Positions 61,809 to 64,000 of a stretch of DNA of 64,000 bases are shown piece by piece. Every line of letters begins with the position of its first letter. Position 1 is the stretch's first letter. The position numbers and the translations under genes are program-made. The notes below the pieces were generated by a model, which saw nothing but the letters and a program-made list of their open reading frames with translations, did no database searches and was not told the DNA's origin. The DNA is from F22 sp963668535 (GTDB taxonomy: Bacteria; Bacteroidota; Bacteroidia; Bacteroidales; Bacteroidaceae), in contig OY764867.1 in the NCBI GenBank assembly GCA_963668535.1, forward strand, positions 2,746,854-2,810,853, given 5' to 3'.

Positions 61809-63407
61809 ATGATTACCTCTCCATCGTTCCCTTCTTGCATAAAGAAGCTCCAGATGTTCGACAAAGTTAGGGAATTGTCTTCAAAAGGCAAAACAAACAC
61901 GCAAATAGCTTTTGATTTAGGTATCGACCGTCATCGTGTCGGTCGTTATCTTAGTATGAGTCGCAATGAATTTGTGGCCAGTAAAGCTTACAAGCGCAAT
62001 TATGTTCGTGTGCTTGATAAGTATGAACAAAAGATTTACCAATACATTTACTTACATCCTTTTGTAAGTTCTGCAGAAGTGGGTGATTATATCCGTAAGT
62101 ACTTCCCAGAGGTAGGTCGTGTGTCGCGTAAAACGGTTTACAACTACACAAAGTACATCCGTGCGAAGTATAGCATAGCGCAAGTTGGCTATGAACAACA
62201 TCGCATAATGACTCAGCTTGAAGCTACCCCTTATGGTTATCAGGCACAGGTTGATTTTGGTGAACGTCGTGTGCCAGTGGCTGGTAGCAATGGCCATAAG
62301 CGCATTTACTTTATGGCTATGGTACTCTCTCGTTCGCGCTATAAGTTTGTGTTTATGAGCGATACTCCGTTCACTACAGAGAAATCGGTTTATGCACACG
62401 AACTTGCTTTTGAGTTCTTCGGTGGCGTACCAGAAACGATACTGTATGACCAGGATAAGTGCTTCTTGTATAAAGAGTATTATGGCGACAATCAATTGAC
62501 CTATAAGTTTAAGCGTTTTGTGGATGATATTGGTTTTAGACCTGAGTTCTGTCATAAGAACGATCCAGAAAGTAAAGGCAAGGTTGAGAATGTGGTGAAG
62601 TATGTTAAAGGCAACTTCATGCGTACACAGGAATTTACCACCATAGCGCAGTACAATAAAGAAGCCATTGACTGGCTCAACCGTACAGGAAATCAATTAG
62701 AACACTCCGTAACAAAGCTGATACCTGCTCAAGAGTTCTTGCGGGAAATAAAATCACTTAGGCCTTATTACGGGAAGCCTACAGCTCCTAATATAGAGCC
62801 AGTGCCGTACAATGTGTCTAAGACCAATGTAATCCATTATAAAGCAAATACATATAGCTTACCTTATGGCACTTACAAACACCCAAGACAGAAATGTTAT
62901 GTCTTAGTACAGCACAATGAATTGATCGTGTATGCTACTCAAACAGGCAAAGAGTTGACACGCCATACGATATCCTCTAAGCGTGGGCAGTATATCAATA
63001 AAGAAGCGCATAAGCGTCCTTTGGATAAGAAAGTGGCACAGCTAGAGGAACAAATCATGACTTATGTGCAGTCGGATGACTTTATGTATAAACTACTTGC
63101 CAACCTGAAAATAGAGTTGGGCAACTATTATAAGAGCCACTTAAAGTACTTAATAGCACATCTGAAAAGCTACTCCAAAGAAGACTTGCTACAAGGTGTC
63201 AAATGGTGTGTGCTCCACGATGTCGCTTCGGCATATCGTCTACAAGAGGTGGTGTGTACGATGAGTAAGAAATCACCTCAAGAGGTAGATAGTAGTCAAA
63301 TAAAGCTACTTGGTCAAGCAGACCATCAAGCCATGGCTACGCCAGAGAAATCAACCATAAGTACGTACAATGATATTTTACAGATATGTCCAACTCAGAA
63401 CAACTAA
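61809..63407 (+). CDS. istA: IS21 transposase IstA
   Basis: A 532-residue DDE transposase. N-terminal helix-turn-helix (VRELSSKGKTNTQIAFDLGIDRHRVGRYL), a second DNA-binding segment, then the rve core with Asp in YQAQVDFGERRVPV, Asp in ETILYDQDKCFLY and Glu in HKNDPESKGKVENVVKYVK, and a C-terminal beta part (NTYSLPYGTYKHPRQKCYVLV). All three catalytic residues are present and there is no stop or frameshift, so it may be active. Base use differs from the C-rich genes to its left, as expected for a recent arrival. Confidence 0.95.
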   Translation: MITSPSFPSCIKKLQMFDKVRELSSKGKTNTQIAFDLGIDRHRVGRYLSMSRNEFVASKAYKRNYVRVLDKYEQKIYQYIYLHPFVSSAEVGDYIRKYFPEVGRVSRKTVYNYTKYIRAKYSIAQVGYEQHRIMTQLEATPYGYQAQVDFGERRVPVAGSNGHKRIYFMAMVLSRSRYKFVFMSDTPFTTEKSVYAHELAFEFFGGVPETILYDQDKCFLYKEYYGDNQLTYKFKRFVDDIGFRPEFCHKNDPESKGKVENVVKYVKGNFMRTQEFTTIAQYNKEAIDWLNRTGNQLEHSVTKLIPAQEFLREIKSLRPYYGKPTAPNIEPVPYNVSKTNVIHYKANTYSLPYGTYKHPRQKCYVLVQHNELIVYATQTGKELTRHTISSKRGQYINKEAHKRPLDKKVAQLEEQIMTYVQSDDFMYKLLANLKIELGNYYKSHLKYLIAHLKSYSKEDLLQGVKWCVLHDVASAYRLQEVVCTMSKKSPQEVDSSQIKLLGQADHQAMATPEKSTISTYNDILQICPTQNN

Positions 63408-64000
63408 AAGAGCTCGCTTCCCAGCTTAACTTAGGGAGCATACGCAAGAATGCTGATCATATTATCCACGAAGCACAAATGAAGAAACCCAATTATCTGG
63501 AGTTCCTTGAAGGCATCTTGAATAATGAAATACAAACCAGAAAACGACGTGCGTTTGAAAAGCGACTAAAAGCAGCCAACTTGCCTAGAAAGCACGATTT
63601 AGACTTGTTTGATGACAGTACTGTTCAAGGCGTGACACAGAAACAACTCACAGAACTCAGACAACTGATATGGATGGAACAGAACTATAATATCATAATC
63701 ATGGGGCCATCGGGTGTAGGCAAGACATATATCGCCGCTGGATTGGTGTACGAAGCTGTAAAAAGAGGCGATAAAGCTTACTTGCTAACCATGGAAGACC
63801 TGCTATCTATTATTAAAATGAGAGAGGTCTCACCAACGGCTATGCGGTCATACAATAAGCTAATTAAAGCAGACTTGGTGGCTATAGATGATATCATGTT
63901 GTTACCCATGAAAAAGGAGGAAGCGGTAGGCTTATTTAACCTCATTAATCAGCTACATGAAAACGTGCCTATCATTATTACAACGAATAAGGCACCAACT
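63386..64000 (+). CDS. istB: IS21 helper ATPase IstB, truncated by the window
   Basis: The frame opens at an ATG at 63386, overlapping istA by 22 bp, and is still open at the window end (205 codons). It starts SNSEQLKELASQLNLGSIRK, has KRRAFEKRLKAANLPRKHDL, Walker A IMGPSGVGKTYIAAGL and Walker B DLVAIDDIMLLPM. IstB is a DnaA/DnaC-like AAA+ protein that loads target DNA and controls IstA. The truncation is an artefact of the window edge, not a mutation. The overlap suggests coupled translation. Confidence 0.93.
   Translation, partial: MSNSEQLKELASQLNLGSIRKNADHIIHEAQMKKPNYLEFLEGILNNEIQTRKRRAFEKRLKAANLPRKHDLDLFDDSTVQGVTQKQLTELRQLIWMEQNYNIIIMGPSGVGKTYIAAGLVYEAVKRGDKAYLLTMEDLLSIIKMREVSPTAMRSYNKLIKADLVAIDDIMLLPMKKEEAVGLFNLINQLHENVPIIITTNKAPT

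Larger units (their letters stand above)
61690..64000 (+). mobile_element. IS21-family insertion sequence, left part
   Basis: istA followed by an overlapping istB, the gene pair that defines IS21, with repeated transposase-binding-like sites to the left. The right end lies beyond the window. The exact left end is not certain; repeats begin at about 61690. Confidence 0.85.

Noticed and set aside
1..64000. CRISPR arrays, tRNA or rRNA genes
   Set aside because: No regularly spaced direct repeats, no cloverleaf with a TTCGA-type arm and no rRNA segments were noticed on reading; a tRNAscan or Infernal run would be decisive.

Overview
The window looks like a piece of a Bacteroidales (Bacteroidetes) chromosome. 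The evidence is the repeated promoter signature TAnnTTTG (most often TATCTTTG, TATATTTG or TACTTTTG) about 20-60 bp before gene starts, usually without a clear Shine-Dalgarno site; TonB-dependent receptor architecture with a carboxypeptidase-like N-terminal domain; a BACON-domain lipoprotein; a purM-prfA-pyrF block; and a lon-tgt-lptG block. I cannot name the genus. No rRNA, tRNA or CRISPR array was seen.

Layout. 1-5.5 kb: edge of a DUF134 gene, a cupin, a RimJ/RimL-type acetyltransferase, a small Cys/His-rich membrane protein with a TonB-dependent receptor (probable metal uptake), and a secreted esterase. 5.6-29.3 kb: housekeeping genes: trmD, ligA, dapA, pyrF, prfA, purM, a GNAT, pyrD-pyrK, a short HTH regulator, a membrane protein, an orphan PD-(D/E)XK protein, amn, a tRNA1(Val) m6A methylase, an unusually long lon with tgt and an LptF/G permease, a phosphohexomutase, and an initiating sugar-phosphate transferase. 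29.5-34.2 kb: a secreted pullulanase, then a cobalamin riboswitch in front of a BACON/beta-propeller lipoprotein that resembles the B12-capturing BtuG proteins.

34.2-49.6 kb is a surface polysaccharide locus: DegT aminotransferase, WecA-like phosphoglycosyltransferase, WecG/TagA transferase, three GT4 enzymes, a GT2, a Wzy/ligase-like protein, another transferase, two ATP-grasp enzymes, a Wzx flippase and one more GT4. 49.8-54 kb is an outer-membrane porin followed by a complete glycine-betaine/proline-type ABC importer (ATPase-CBS, permease, binding lipoprotein), which would cover both membranes. 54.2-61.5 kb holds a periplasmic protein with two TonB C-terminal domains, a maltose-acetyltransferase-type enzyme, two overlapping sensor-kinase genes with periplasmic solute-binding domains (one intact in its kinase motifs, the other lacking the phospho-acceptor His), and a large GT-C-like membrane protein. 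61.7-64 kb is the left part of an IS21-family element (istA, truncated istB).

By eye the + strand goes from G-richer in the first ~9 kb to strongly C-rich after ~35 kb whatever the gene orientation. That is the direction expected when crossing a replication terminus. It also explains the long false ORFs opposite the kinase genes.

The observations most worth following up are the kinase/pseudokinase pair, the B12-controlled BtuG-like lipoprotein with a readable expression platform, the ~290-residue extension on Lon, and the porin-osmolyte importer operon. Several gene starts were moved downstream because a promoter -7 box lies inside or at the longest-ORF start.
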